Below, piece after piece: positions 8,593-16,895 of a stretch of DNA of 35,822 nt. Origin of the DNA: JAOZTV01 sp965371805. Its GTDB lineage: Bacteria; Acidobacteriota; Aminicenantia; UBA2199. Both the position numbers and the translations under genes were made by a program. Position 1 is the stretch's first letter. The number at the start of each line of letters is the position of its first letter. The stretch is taken from the NCBI GenBank assembly GCA_965371805.1, contig CBDUZW010000058.1:1-35822 (forward strand), given 5' to 3'. The notes beneath the pieces were generated by a model that had not been told where the DNA came from, did no database searches, and saw only the letters and a list, made by a program, of their open reading frames with translations.

Positions 8593-9585
8593 TTAAAGAG
8601 AAAAATTCCTATTGTATAAAAAATTGAATGAAAACTCTTTTCTTAACCTTCTGTGATCAATAAATTCAGCAACCTTTTTAAGCCTTTTAGGAATCTGTAA
8701 AATTTTATCTCTAGCCTTCTCTCCCTCTTGATTTAAACCAGTTATATTTTCTATATCCCAGAACTCTATTAAGCTTTCTACGATCTCTTTATAGTCCCAT
8801 GGCCCATAAATATCTGTTTTGTAAGCTACTTCTGCCATATCTTTGAAATTGGGCATACCGATACCAGGCATGTCAATACTTGGCATGATGGCTGCAGCAG
8901 ACAAGAGACCCCGATTAGGGTCTATCTCTAAAATTGCTTTAAATACGTTTCGATAAAAATTGTAATGTTTTGCTTCATCAACAGCAATACTATTCAGTAT
9001 ATTCATTATCAGCGGTTCATCCTCTCCGACTGAGTTTCCAAGATTCCGATGGGAAACCTGAGTTGCTTTTTCCTGAAGTGATGTATAAACAAAAACTTTA
9101 TATGGATCTCTATTCCATAAAGGATCAAAACCTGCATTCATATAATCAAATTGTAATTTTTCCAGTTCTCTATAATTAAATAATCTTGACTCTCTTACAT
9201 AATCTCTTAACACACATCCATGGCGGTCTTCTTCAGCTGTCCACAGGTAATTCCAACGTTTTAATGTGCTATTGTCATCTAGATATAATGCAATTAAACG
9301 GTGAAAGTGGGGTAGCCCTTCTTCAGTTAAAAGATTTAATGCAATGCCGACTCTTACCGAATCATGAATGCCTCTGGCACGATCACGTAATTTTAATATA
9401 GATCTTTCAATATCCTCATCATTTTTTTCATCTGCAGGTAAAAAATCATTAGAAAACCAGAGTTTTTGATTATTTTTGTGTTTTTCGATGAACTCTTCTA
9501 TTTTTGGCTCCAATTCTTTGAGTACTTCACTTTTTGTTATCTGTTCTTTTAATTCAGTATTTTCCTTTTCTGCAATAATATCCAT
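8593..9585 (-). CDS. acyl-[acyl-carrier-protein] desaturase (soluble diiron type)
   Basis: A 330-residue member of the plant-type stearoyl-ACP desaturase family, which inserts a cis double bond in an acyl-ACP using O2, ferredoxin and a carboxylate-bridged diiron centre. The expected ligands are visible: an E in LTEEGLP (88/89), EEDRH (E119, H122), E172 in QEKATQVSHRN, and DEAKH (E204, H207), with spacing close to the plant enzyme. The protein is soluble and lacks a signal peptide. The start follows an AAGGAG site and a minus-strand promoter. It would supply unsaturated lipids when oxygen is available, suggesting a microaerobic or facultative lifestyle. The family also includes close paralogues of other chain-length specificity. 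Confidence 0.88.
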   Translation of the reverse strand: MDIIAEKENTELKEQITKSEVLKELEPKIEEFIEKHKNNQKLWFSNDFLPADEKNDEDIERSILKLRDRARGIHDSVRVGIALNLLTEEGLPHFHRLIALYLDDNSTLKRWNYLWTAEEDRHGCVLRDYVRESRLFNYRELEKLQFDYMNAGFDPLWNRDPYKVFVYTSLQEKATQVSHRNLGNSVGEDEPLIMNILNSIAVDEAKHYNFYRNVFKAILEIDPNRGLLSAAAIMPSIDMPGIGMPNFKDMAEVAYKTDIYGPWDYKEIVESLIEFWDIENITGLNQEGEKARDKILQIPKRLKKVAEFIDHRRLRKEFSFNFLYNRNFSL

Positions 9586-9616
9586 TTTTAATTTCTCCTT
9601 AATATGAAATTGTTGT

Positions 9617-9645
9617 AATTTAACAAATTAACAAATTATTGTCAA
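9617..9645 (-). promoter_or_regulatory. promoter for the desaturase gene
   Basis: On the minus strand TTGACA (9645-9640) and TAAATT (9622-9617) are spaced by 17 bp, giving a start about 25 nt before the desaturase ATG with its AAGGAG. The intergenic region is shared with the divergent beta-lactamase-fold gene. Confidence 0.55.
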
Positions 9646-9782
9646 GTGTTTTAAAGAACTTAAAAAAATTTGCAAAAAATATTTCTTTATGATAATTTTG
9701 AATATAGAATATTTGAGGATTTTAAAATATTCTTTGACTTCTATATCTGTCTATATAAATTGTAATATACAGGAGATTTAAA

Positions 9783-10868
9783 ATGATATTATCATCTATC
9801 CAACAAAAGGTAGATAAACATCTTTCACAAAAACTGGAATCCGGAAAAATTCCTGGAATTCAGTATGTCGTAGTAGATTCTACAGGTATCAAATATGAGT
9901 TTTCCGGAGGCTATATGGATGTCTCATCTGAGCATCCAGTCACCTCAAATACAACTTTCATGTCCAGTTCCACCACCAAGATAATAACAGCTGCAGCAAT
10001 CCTTAAACTTGCTAACCAAAAAAAGATAAAATTAACAGAAAGTCTGAGTCAATATTATCCATCACATCCATACGGTTTTAACATCAAGATCTTTCATCTC
10101 CTTAATCAGACATCGGGCATACCAAACCCGATGCCTTTGAAGTGGCTGCATCTTGTTGAAGATCACGGTGGTTTTGATGAAGAAAAGGAACTCAAGAAGA
10201 TATTGAAGCAGCACTTCAAACTAAAATTCGATACGGGAACCCGGTATTCCTATTCAAATATATCATATTGGCTACTTGGCAAGATAATAGAAAAAGTTTC
10301 AGGAATTTCATATGAAGAATATATGCGTCAGAATATATTGGATCCACTCGGAATCTCCAAAGAGGAGTTGGGCTTCTATATTTCAAATATTGATAATCAT
10401 GCCTGTGGTCACCTTAGAAAATTCTCAACACTTGGATTACTTATGCCGCTTATGATGGATAAGAAATTTTTGGCAAAAAAATCAGGGAATAGGATCAGGT
10501 TTAAACCTGTATATATGAATGGAGCCCCATATGGAGGTCTGATCGGTACTGCGTTGGGTTTTTCAAAATTTCTTCAAGATCAACTTCAGTATGATTCCAT
10601 TCTGTTTAATAGAGAGATGAAGAGACTTTTTTATGCTGATCAAACAACCAGTCAGGGGCAGACAATTGAGACTACATTAGGATGGCATAGAGGAGAGTTA
10701 TCAGATATTAAGTATTATGGTAAACCTGGTGGGGGACCCGGGTTTCAAAGCAATATGCGTATCTATCCTTCAAAAGATATTGCAACTGTTTGGCTTGCTA
10801 ATGAAACAGCTGCCAGTGAAGGGCCCATACACAAATTAACTGATAATCTGGACATGCATTTCCTATAA
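9783..10868 (+). CDS. serine hydrolase, beta-lactamase family (class C-like / esterase)
   Basis: A 361-residue penicillin-binding-protein-fold hydrolase (Beta-lactamase family, PF00144). The catalytic SxxK is S63-T-T-K66, the second motif is Y157-S-N159 in TRYSYSNISYW, and the third motif is probably around KPGGGPG near 320. HLLNQTSGIPN at 105-114 is typical of the family. There is no signal peptide, so it is predicted cytoplasmic, favouring an esterase or D-aminopeptidase-like role over antibiotic resistance. The start follows CAGGAG. It is divergent from the desaturase gene and monocistronic by spacing. Confidence 0.85.
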   Translation: MILSSIQQKVDKHLSQKLESGKIPGIQYVVVDSTGIKYEFSGGYMDVSSEHPVTSNTTFMSSSTTKIITAAAILKLANQKKIKLTESLSQYYPSHPYGFNIKIFHLLNQTSGIPNPMPLKWLHLVEDHGGFDEEKELKKILKQHFKLKFDTGTRYSYSNISYWLLGKIIEKVSGISYEEYMRQNILDPLGISKEELGFYISNIDNHACGHLRKFSTLGLLMPLMMDKKFLAKKSGNRIRFKPVYMNGAPYGGLIGTALGFSKFLQDQLQYDSILFNREMKRLFYADQTTSQGQTIETTLGWHRGELSDIKYYGKPGGGPGFQSNMRIYPSKDIATVWLANETAASEGPIHKLTDNLDMHFL

Positions 10869-10945
10869 AGTCGGATGATTTGGTGTGATTTTCCTCAATG
10901 TAAATAGTATACTTTTTAATATTTTTATATTAAAAATTAATTATC

Positions 10946-10974
10946 TTGACAATTAAAATTCCTTTATCTATAAT
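10946..10974 (+). promoter_or_regulatory. perfect-consensus sigma-70 promoter for the TPR gene
   Basis: TTGACA (10946-10951) and TATAAT (10969-10974) are separated by exactly 17 bp, the full housekeeping consensus. The start point near 10981 gives a ~33-nt leader holding GGAGG (11000-11004) before the TTG start at 11014. Confidence 0.75.
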
Positions 10975-11013
10975 TATTTTACTTTAGCTTTTTGAAGTTG
11001 GAGGTTTTATAAT

Positions 11014-12843
11014 TTGGATCTGCAAAAAAAAAGTTCTTTTATAGGTAGAATATTTTCACATAAGAGAAAAAAAGATATTAACACCATAAATTTACTCAAA
11101 AGGGATATTTTTATAACTCCAACGGATATTGTGTCAAGACGGATCCTGGGTGATCTATATCTTAAAATTAAAAATCAATCCGGGGCTTTGGAACAGTTTA
11201 TTTGGATCGCAGAATACTATAGAAAAGAGAAAAACTATACAAAAGCTATTGCAATATATGAGAGGATTATCAAAATTGATCCATTAAATGATCAGTATTA
11301 TTTAGCTCTTGCTGATATTTATGTAAAAATTAATATGAAAAATGAAGCTATTGGGATTTATAGACGTTTTATTAATATAGCAAAAAAAATAAATGCTTCA
11401 AATACAGTTATCAATCTTTTAGATAAAATACTGTCATTTGACAAGTATAGTGTTGATCTGAGAATTGAAAAAGCAACCGAACTGATAAAAAACGGGGAAG
11501 AAGCAAAAGCAGTTCAGGAATACATTTTAATTGTTGACAAATTGATTGAAACAAAAAAAATTGATGAAGCAGAAAAATTACTAGTTGAGACAAATATAAA
11601 AGATAAAAAATTGTATGGGAAACTTCTTATCTGCTATATAGAAAAAAATAAGTTGAAAGATGGATTGGATATGATTAAGAAGCAAAGATTGGAAAGTTCA
11701 AATGATATCGAGATATTAGGGACAATTATTGACCTATATTTAAAGGATAAGTCAATCAAAGATGCTTTGAGAATAAATAAAAAAATATTTAAGAAAGATC
11801 CGAAGGCTACAGGCATATTTATTAAAATTGCAAAATACTATTTAGAGTTGAAAAAGCCCGTGGAAGCTTTTGATTATCTTCTCCCATTTATAGATACAAA
11901 CATATCTTTAAAAAACTATAATAGCGCTATAGATAGTTTAAATCTGTTCGTTAGATATCAATATGATTTCATGCCAGCTCTAAAAAAATTGCGATTAGTT
12001 TACAAAATAAAAAACGAAATCCCTCTGTTGATAGAGCATAACGAGAGACTTATCCCTATCCTTAAAAAGCAGGGAAATATAAATGAGCTTGTGGATATTT
12101 TAAAGGAATTAATAGAGATTTCAAACACTCCATATACATATAAACAACAATTAAAGGATATTTCAGATGAAATGAATCTCCAAATTGCTGCAGATGAATA
12201 TAACAAAGAGAATGGGTATATTGCATATAATTCAAGGCAAATAAATGATTATTTGATAAAAAGTGATTATAATAGTGCTATTAATGAATTAGAAGAAGTT
12301 ATTGAGAAATATCCACACTTGATTGAGCCCAGGGTAGATATGATAACTGTTTTAGAAAAATCCGGTAATTTAAACGAGGCATTAGAAACTGCAAAAAAGA
12401 TAATTTCTTATATGTTACGGGAAAAAGATGAATCAGAATTCATTAGAGAGAAAAAAGAAATTGTTTCAGATACGACTGATGAATCAATGTTAAATAATGA
12501 TATTTTTATTGATTTTGAACAGAGTGAAAATGAAGAAATAGTGGCAGATATTGACATTCCTGAAGATAATGAGATCAGTAATGATAAATGGAAAAGTCAA
12601 GAGTTAAAAACAGAATCGTATAAAAAATCATTTCAAAAACAGAGAACATTTAAAAAAAATATTTCTAAAAAATCAGATATTCAAAAATATCTTATTGAAA
12701 TTTGCAGCAGTTTGGGAAAAATGTTATTCGATAATAATCTATCGTGTAGATCAGTTTCTCTTAAACTATTAGATACAGATTTGAAAACTATTTCTAAAAA
12801 GAAGACATTAAAAAAAATATTCATGAAGTATCTGACATTTTAA
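11014..12843 (+). CDS. tetratricopeptide repeat protein with a DinB-like C-terminal fusion
   Basis: A 609-residue protein read from TTG 11014 (GGAGG nine bases upstream). Residues about 30-480 are TPR-like helical pairs (for example YTKAIAIYERIIKIDPLNDQYYLALADIY), a protein-protein scaffold type frequent in spirochaetes. An acidic linker follows (about 485-530, FEQSENEEIVADIDIPED). From about residue 537 the sequence changes character and matches the start of the little-finger domain of Y-family DNA polymerase IV (KSFQKQRTFKK; SCRSVSLKLLDTDLKTI). The frame ends at 12843 just after an A8 tract; the homologous frame continues in another register to 12941. The TPR part is probably functional. 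The tail looks like a product of gene fusion by deletion. Confidence 0.75.
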   Translation: MDLQKKSSFIGRIFSHKRKKDINTINLLKRDIFITPTDIVSRRILGDLYLKIKNQSGALEQFIWIAEYYRKEKNYTKAIAIYERIIKIDPLNDQYYLALADIYVKINMKNEAIGIYRRFINIAKKINASNTVINLLDKILSFDKYSVDLRIEKATELIKNGEEAKAVQEYILIVDKLIETKKIDEAEKLLVETNIKDKKLYGKLLICYIEKNKLKDGLDMIKKQRLESSNDIEILGTIIDLYLKDKSIKDALRINKKIFKKDPKATGIFIKIAKYYLELKKPVEAFDYLLPFIDTNISLKNYNSAIDSLNLFVRYQYDFMPALKKLRLVYKIKNEIPLLIEHNERLIPILKKQGNINELVDILKELIEISNTPYTYKQQLKDISDEMNLQIAADEYNKENGYIAYNSRQINDYLIKSDYNSAINELEEVIEKYPHLIEPRVDMITVLEKSGNLNEALETAKKIISYMLREKDESEFIREKKEIVSDTTDESMLNNDIFIDFEQSENEEIVADIDIPEDNEISNDKWKSQELKTESYKKSFQKQRTFKKNISKKSDIQKYLIEICSSLGKMLFDNNLSCRSVSLKLLDTDLKTISKKKTLKKIFMKYLTF

Positions 12844-12941
12844 AGTGTTCAAAAAGTTTATTAAAAGAGATCGAAATAGAAAAAAATAGATTCAAGTCTA
12901 TAACTATTTCTATCTCGAAACTGGAAATAAGTATTGGGTAA
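12622..12941 (+). pseudogene. DNA polymerase IV (DinB) little-finger remnant, frameshifted
   Basis: The first part is read in the TPR frame (KSFQKQRTFKK, SLGKMLFDNNL, SVSLKLLDTDLKTISKKKTLKK), corresponding to the conserved RKS..RTF and trV.LKLR..D..T.TRS.TL pattern of DinB C-terminal domains. After the A8 run at 12810-12817 the homology continues one register over (HEVSDILKCSKSLLKEI and SITISISKLE) to TAA 12939-12941. One added A would join both parts. The polymerase palm, fingers and thumb are absent. It is a remnant, or a rare fused domain if the A-tract slips during transcription. Confidence 0.65.
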
Positions 12942-13115
12942 TAATTAAATGAAATAAAAAGTAAGTTCAAGTCCAGAAATTAAATAAAGTGCCAAGCAGG
13001 AAAAAAAGTTCAAATTTATCATAGGTATTTTCCTTAATTCTTATAATGTGACTTTTTTCTCATATCAAAAAGCATAGAAAATAAGGTATACTAACTTTTT
13101 AAAAGGAGCAAAATA

Positions 13116-13652
13116 ATGAATATTAAAACAGATAGATTACTTATTAGACCAATCAAAATTGAAGATAAAGAGTTAATATTTGAATACCGGTCCGATTCGA
13201 TAACAAATAAATACCAGGGCTGGATTCCAAATAGTATTAATGATGTTGTTGAATTTATAAAAAAAAGTGCTCCTGGAGTGAATATTCCTGATACGTGGTT
13301 TCAGTTTGTTATTTTACAAAACGAGACTAATACTCTCATTGGAGATATAGGAATTCATTTTCTGGATATGGAAAACAAGCAGGCAGAGATAGGTTGTACT
13401 TTAAATAAAAACTTTCAGGGAGAGGGGTATGCAACCGAAGCATTGAAAGGAATAATTAAATATTTATTCTATGATTTACAAAAGCATAGAATTGTAACTT
13501 CAATTGATCCTGAAAATATAAGTTCAATTAAATTAGTAGAAAGATTAGGTTTCAGAAAAGAAGCTCATTTTGTTGAGAGCCTTTTCTTAAATGGAAAATG
13601 GGTTGACGATATTGTATACGCAATATTAGAAAAGGAATGGAAAGATGCTTAA
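13116..13652 (+). CDS. GNAT N-acetyltransferase, RimJ/RimL type
   Basis: A 178-residue GNAT-fold acetyltransferase of the RimJ/RimL subgroup, which moves acetyl from acetyl-CoA to an amine, often a protein N terminus or small molecule. It begins with TDRLLIRPIKIEDKELIFEYR and has the acetyl-CoA loop region LNKNFQGEGYATEALKGIIKYLF (Q/R-x-x-G-x-A/G form). The C-terminal IDPENISSIKLVERLGFRKEA is diagnostic for the subgroup. Length is normal and the start follows AAAAGGAG. It stands alone. The substrate is not deducible; antibiotic or peptide acetylation are both possible in the family. Confidence 0.88.
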   Translation: MNIKTDRLLIRPIKIEDKELIFEYRSDSITNKYQGWIPNSINDVVEFIKKSAPGVNIPDTWFQFVILQNETNTLIGDIGIHFLDMENKQAEIGCTLNKNFQGEGYATEALKGIIKYLFYDLQKHRIVTSIDPENISSIKLVERLGFRKEAHFVESLFLNGKWVDDIVYAILEKEWKDA

Positions 13653-13684
13653 ATTGTCATTAATTGTCTGTTCATAGATATGTT

Positions 13685-13864
13685 TTAATCAAATTCCCAC
13701 CATTCTTCGTCTTTAGTTCTAGTTTCCTGAATATTGATTGGATATCCCCCAATAACTTCTAACTCTGGAGCACCACCCGTATATTTGATTAATTCTCCTG
13801 AAATAGTACCACCGGATCTTTCCAATAATAAATCACATACCAGACATTCTTTTTGATTACACAT
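13685..13864 (-). CDS. 59-residue Cys-containing small protein
   Basis: An ATG at 13864-13862 is preceded on the minus strand by AGGAG at normal spacing and opens 59 codons ending in TAA. The product starts MCNQKECLVCDLLLERSGG, with three cysteines in the first ten residues (C2, C7, C10; the last two form CxxC). A Gly-rich middle follows (TGGAPELEVIGGYP) and an acidic aromatic tail ends it (KDEEWWEFD). I do not recognise the family. A zinc- or iron-binding microprotein, an antitoxin-like protein or a peptide-natural-product precursor are possibilities; none is supported beyond composition. It is convergent with the acetyltransferase gene. Confidence 0.6.
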   Translation of the reverse strand: MCNQKECLVCDLLLERSGGTISGELIKYTGGAPELEVIGGYPINIQETRTKDEEWWEFD

Positions 13865-13994
13865 ATATTCTCCTATATGAATGATTTTAATTACAAAGAG
13901 TATTCTGTGTCAAAAAAAACGAATATTATGACAATATTTTCAATTTTTGTTAAAAATATAACAGGATTCGAATATCAGAAGAGGTATTAAAAAA

Positions 13995-14066
13995 TGGAGG
14001 TCGGAATTCGGGGCACGAACCCGACGAGCCTTGGTACGCACCAGACCCAGGCATAAAGCCCCTCCA
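13995..14066 (-). ncRNA. GC-rich, tRNA-like structured element (possible degenerate tRNA or small RNA)
   Basis: About 72 bp of ~60% GC stand out in ~28% GC surroundings. The ends pair (TGGAGG with CCTCCA). On the minus strand a 5-bp stem with a 7-nt loop (TCGGG-TTCGTGC-CCCGA, at 14024-14008) closely resembles a T-arm, except that the usual A58 is replaced. A second hairpin TGGT-GCGT-ACCA lies upstream of it. Minus-strand transcription would end in a T6 run right after the closing stem. The acceptor stem is only 5-6 bp, the distance from T-arm to 3' end is too long, and I find no normal anticodon arm, so it is not a canonical tRNA. Strand is chosen from the T-arm likeness and the T-run. Confidence 0.35.
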
Positions 14067-14150
14067 AAATATTACTGCAAAAATTGATTTTAACATAAAT
14101 TACAGACAAAAAACAGTAATATGAGCTGTTTTTGAGACAGTAGATAAGAA

Positions 14151-14170
14151 TCTTGTTTGACACCAAAATT
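14151..14170 (+). repeat. dispersed repeat copy A
   Basis: TCTTGTTTGACACCAAAATT is the most diverged of three same-orientation copies. The others are at 15469-15489 and 20541-20561. All share the core TGWCACCAAAATT preceded by TCYTG. It lies 3' of the cupin gene. Confidence 0.6.
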
Positions 14171-14282
14171 CATTACAGTATGATATAATCATTTCAAGAA
14201 TAACCCATATGTTGAAGACGTCTCCAAGTACTCCTTCTCCACCTAGTATATCTGAATAGCTATTATATTTAATTGACTATAG

Positions 14283-14660
14283 TTACTTCTTTTGTTCTGC
14301 CATAACCCTTCCAACATTCGCCAGCACTTCATTATGTTCTTTTGTCGGACTAAAATCGATATACTTTAAATCCCTGTCAACAATTGCAGTGTGACCTTCC
14401 GGAGCATAAAAAACATCTCCTTCCTCATACACTTCTTCAGTTCCATTATCATAAATAAACCTGAATGCACCTTCAAAAATATAACCCCAGTGCGGGCAAT
14501 GACAACTATTGTTTGGTAATCCTTTCAGTAAGGGTGTGAAATCCGTACCTTTTGGTAGTTCATGATAAACGGCATCCATATTCCCCAAACCCTCAATTTT
14601 GCGCATTATTGTCCCGGGTCCTTCCATTATTACCGGAATATCTTCTTTTTTTATTTTCAT
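14283..14660 (-). CDS. cupin domain protein
   Basis: A 125-residue single-cupin protein with a small beta-barrel fold. The first cupin motif is visible as C-P-H-W-G-Y-I-F-E-G (about 54-63) and the second as EEGDVFYAPEGHTAIV (about 79-94). The two His and the Glu of these motifs would bind a metal. Such proteins act as small-molecule sensors, isomerases or dioxygenases; the substrate is not evident. The start follows AGGAGG. The gene sits alone between repeat copies A and B together with a truncated propeller gene, so it may belong to a mobile or rearranged block. Confidence 0.8.
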   Translation of the reverse strand: MKIKKEDIPVIMEGPGTIMRKIEGLGNMDAVYHELPKGTDFTPLLKGLPNNSCHCPHWGYIFEGAFRFIYDNGTEEVYEEGDVFYAPEGHTAIVDRDLKYIDFSPTKEHNEVLANVGRVMAEQKK

Positions 14661-14772
14661 GTTACCTCCTTATACTTAAGTAGTAGATTCATAATTTGTC
14701 TAACCCATAATCGATATACCACAATGTAGGACGCATGTCAATAGAGTAAGGGATAATATTATTATTATTTAA

Positions 14773-15432
14773 TTGCCGAAAGCACTGGGCAAAAATTATA
14801 TAGGTCGCGGTAATGCTAGGGAGAAAGGGCTCAATTTTAACACCATTAAAATCTATGATTCCAATCGGAAAAACGCCAGGGAAATTATCCGTACCCAGGG
14901 CTTCTATAGCGAGGGTAGGGCTGTGAATCCGCTTTATATGGCTGGACCCGCTTATTATGTTGTCGATGACAAAGCGTATATTGAAAAAGATAAAGATTCC
15001 ATCTATGTATTTGACAAAGATGGGGAAAATGTATCCACACTGGACATAAACCGGGGTTATAAAAAAGTCAAACTCACCTCCAATGACAGGACCAAGTTTT
15101 TGGATTATTTCAAGACCTCACCAAACTTTAAAAAATCATATCCAATCATCAAAAGAGACATCCAGTTTCTCGATTATTTCCCAGGCATTAAGTATTTCTA
15201 CATTTTTGACAAGAAAATATACATCCTGCGCTGGACAAAAGATACCCTCAAGCAGGAGATTGCCGTTTTTGATCTTAATGGAAAATTGTTAAAGAATACG
15301 GTAGCTCCATGCCATATGAAAGATCTAATAGGCTTCTATCCATATACCATCTCAGATGGGAAATTTTACCAACTGGTTGAAAATGAAGAGAAAGAGGGCC
15401 ATTGGGATATGCATGTAACCCAATTAAAATAG
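14773..15432 (+). pseudogene. beta-propeller protein, 5'-truncated remnant
   Basis: 219 codons from a TTG without a ribosome site encode repeated strands of propeller type (VVDDKAYIEKDKDSIYVFDKDGENV; FYIFDKKIYILRW; EIAVFDLNGKLLKN). These resemble the C-terminal half of exported 6-bladed-propeller proteins. There is no signal peptide and no N-terminal blades, which is why I call it truncated. It ends at a TAG 36 bp before repeat copy B. G+C is higher than in the following island. The fold is clear; function is unknown. Confidence 0.55.
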
Positions 15433-15468
15433 TCGTTAATATAAGCAGGGGCACCGTTAGTAAAAAAA

Positions 15469-15489
15469 TCCTGCCTGACACCAAAATTG
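15469..15489 (+). repeat. dispersed repeat copy B (left edge of putative defence island)
   Basis: TCCTGCCTGACACCAAAATTG is in the same orientation as copies A and C. An ORF that looks 5'-truncated starts directly at its 3' edge. Copies B and C enclose about 5.05 kb of accessory genes. Confidence 0.65.
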
Positions 15490-15498
15490 CATTTATCA

Positions 15499-15714
15499 AT
15501 GGGTAGAAGTAAATTAAATAGATTAAAATATGAAAATGAACTAGTTCCAGTTATCCATGGAGACAATTCTAAATGGTTATATTCATATAAAGAAGTCATG
15601 AAGTTTATAGATAAATTAAAAACAAGTAGAATAAAATCCATTCATTCCAAATCAAATAGAATCTATTCAGAAGAAGATATAATTAGTCTAAGGGAATTAG
15701 GAGTTAATGTTTAA
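15499..15714 (+). CDS. short hypothetical ORF next to repeat B, probably truncated
   Basis: An ATG at 15499 opens 71 codons (MGRSKLNRLKYENELVPVIHG..., ending YSEEDIISLRELGVNV). Composition is protein-like: charged, with an amphipathic helix in the middle. No ribosome site precedes it, and the repeat lies immediately upstream, so it may be the 3' end of a gene cut at the repeat. Its TAA overlaps the last codons of the convergent gene by 4 bp. I do not recognise it. Confidence 0.35.
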   Translation: MGRSKLNRLKYENELVPVIHGDNSKWLYSYKEVMKFIDKLKTSRIKSIHSKSNRIYSEEDIISLRELGVNV

Positions 15715-16868
15715 CGTTTCTTTGGTTGACTTGTGTCTAACTCAATCTCTTCCAAATAAAATTTTAAAAATTCTTTTCCTTTTTCTGTAAAATTGTACAA
15801 ATGAAATTTCTCATGATTCATCACTAATAGTTCTAAATTAAGTACAAAATAATTTATAATATCCATATTAAAATATTGTTCTAATTCTCTATCTGTTTTT
15901 AATCTTTGATACATTAATTTGAATTGTTCGAAATGTTTCGAATTTTTAAATTCTTTCCATTCTGAAATTTTATTATCCCTTGCAAGATTAGGATTATATG
16001 CTTGTGGAGTACCCATATCTGGAATGATTTTATCATTTTTTGCTGAACTCTTTGTTTCATCTTTAAGATTTCTTATTGGAACGTCTTTTAAAGTTAAATC
16101 CTTTTCTTGGGGTTTACCTAAAAAGTCTGTTTTTTCACTGTCAGTTTTCGGAATGAGTTTACTTTCTTTTTGTTCCATTTCTTCTTCTGCAATTCTTTTT
16201 TGCATTAATTTGGAAGGTTCATTATCATCAATACCTAATTGTATTTTAGATAAATCCGAATAGTCTTTTTTATTTATAATAGACTTTAATTTACTTTCTA
16301 AAGTTTTGTTTTGTATTTCCGATTGGTCAAGTGATTTAGTCATTTTATGATTTTCTATTCTAAGTCTATTTAATTCTTCTAAATCTTCCTTAGATATATC
16401 TATTCGACCCTCTAGAGCTTTAATTTGTGTATTCTTTTGGTTTACAATATTGGATAGTTCAATATCTTTATCTCTTAGAGTATTAACATATTCTAATGAT
16501 TCTTCCAAAGTAAGAAGTCTATTATTTTCAATTTTATTTTTAATATTTCTTTGACTTTCTTTATGCGTTAACCATATAGAATATATTTTATTTGTAACCC
16601 AAGGATATATCAAAGTTATAAAAAGGGCTGAAAGAAATGGAAGATAAATTGGATTTAAAGTAAAACCATCTGACCATGGATTCCACAAATTTTTATAAAA
16701 ATTATCGTGAATATATTCTGTCTTATATATTACAGTTCCTTCTCCATAAAATAGATAGTAGATAGCCTTCCAGTTCCATGCTATCCAAGATATTATGAGA
16801 GCCCCTGAAAAAGGGTTCGAAAGTCTATCATATAAAGTAGCCTTTAAAGATTTTAAAATATCATCCAT
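15711..16868 (-). CDS. two-TM coiled-coil membrane protein, candidate defence component
   Basis: A 385-residue protein, family not named with certainty. An N-terminal YDRLSNPFSGALIISWIAWN, a pattern I associate with uncharacterised membrane proteins of accessory regions, leads into two membrane segments (about 20-42 and 73-92). A long coiled coil follows (about 95-200, with a leucine-rich heptad pattern), then a charged linker (200-300) and a folded-looking C-terminal helical domain (about 310-385, KHFEQFKLMYQRLKTDREL...). The start codon and its ribosome site lie inside a 29-bp sequence identical to that before the next gene upstream (17746-17774). It follows the AbiC-like gene by 27 bp and is likely co-transcribed. 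A membrane-anchored sensor or effector is plausible but unproven. Confidence 0.65.
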   Translation of the reverse strand: MDDILKSLKATLYDRLSNPFSGALIISWIAWNWKAIYYLFYGEGTVIYKTEYIHDNFYKNLWNPWSDGFTLNPIYLPFLSALFITLIYPWVTNKIYSIWLTHKESQRNIKNKIENNRLLTLEESLEYVNTLRDKDIELSNIVNQKNTQIKALEGRIDISKEDLEELNRLRIENHKMTKSLDQSEIQNKTLESKLKSIINKKDYSDLSKIQLGIDDNEPSKLMQKRIAEEEMEQKESKLIPKTDSEKTDFLGKPQEKDLTLKDVPIRNLKDETKSSAKNDKIIPDMGTPQAYNPNLARDNKISEWKEFKNSKHFEQFKLMYQRLKTDRELEQYFNMDIINYFVLNLELLVMNHEKFHLYNFTEKGKEFLKFYLEEIELDTSQPKKR

Positions 16869-16889
16869 ATGTCAAACACTCCTTAAAAT
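16861..16889 (-). repeat. 29-bp start-region repeat, copy 1
   Basis: The sequence spanning the AAGGAG site, TTTGACATATGGATGA start region and first codons of the gene starting at 16868 is identical over 29 bp to 17746-17774, which precedes the adjacent gene. It fixes the start codons of both genes. Confidence 0.85.
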
Positions 16890-16895
16890 AGTTTT

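Larger units (their letters stand above)
13865..14282. other. 418-bp non-coding stretch
   Basis: No coding frame is supported. The stretch contains the GC-rich structured element at 13995-14066 and repeat copy A at 14151-14170, described separately. The remainder is AT-rich. It marks the left edge of the accessory region. Confidence 0.5.

Noticed and set aside
9783..10868. The beta-lactamase-fold protein as an antibiotic-resistance enzyme.
   Set aside because: It lacks a signal peptide and the third motif is not KTG-like. Esterase or peptidase members of the same family fit better.
13995..14066. The GC-rich element as tRNA-Pyl.
   Set aside because: No CTCTAAA anticodon loop, no matching 6-bp anticodon stem and no suitable acceptor stem. 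No pylS-like frame is nearby.
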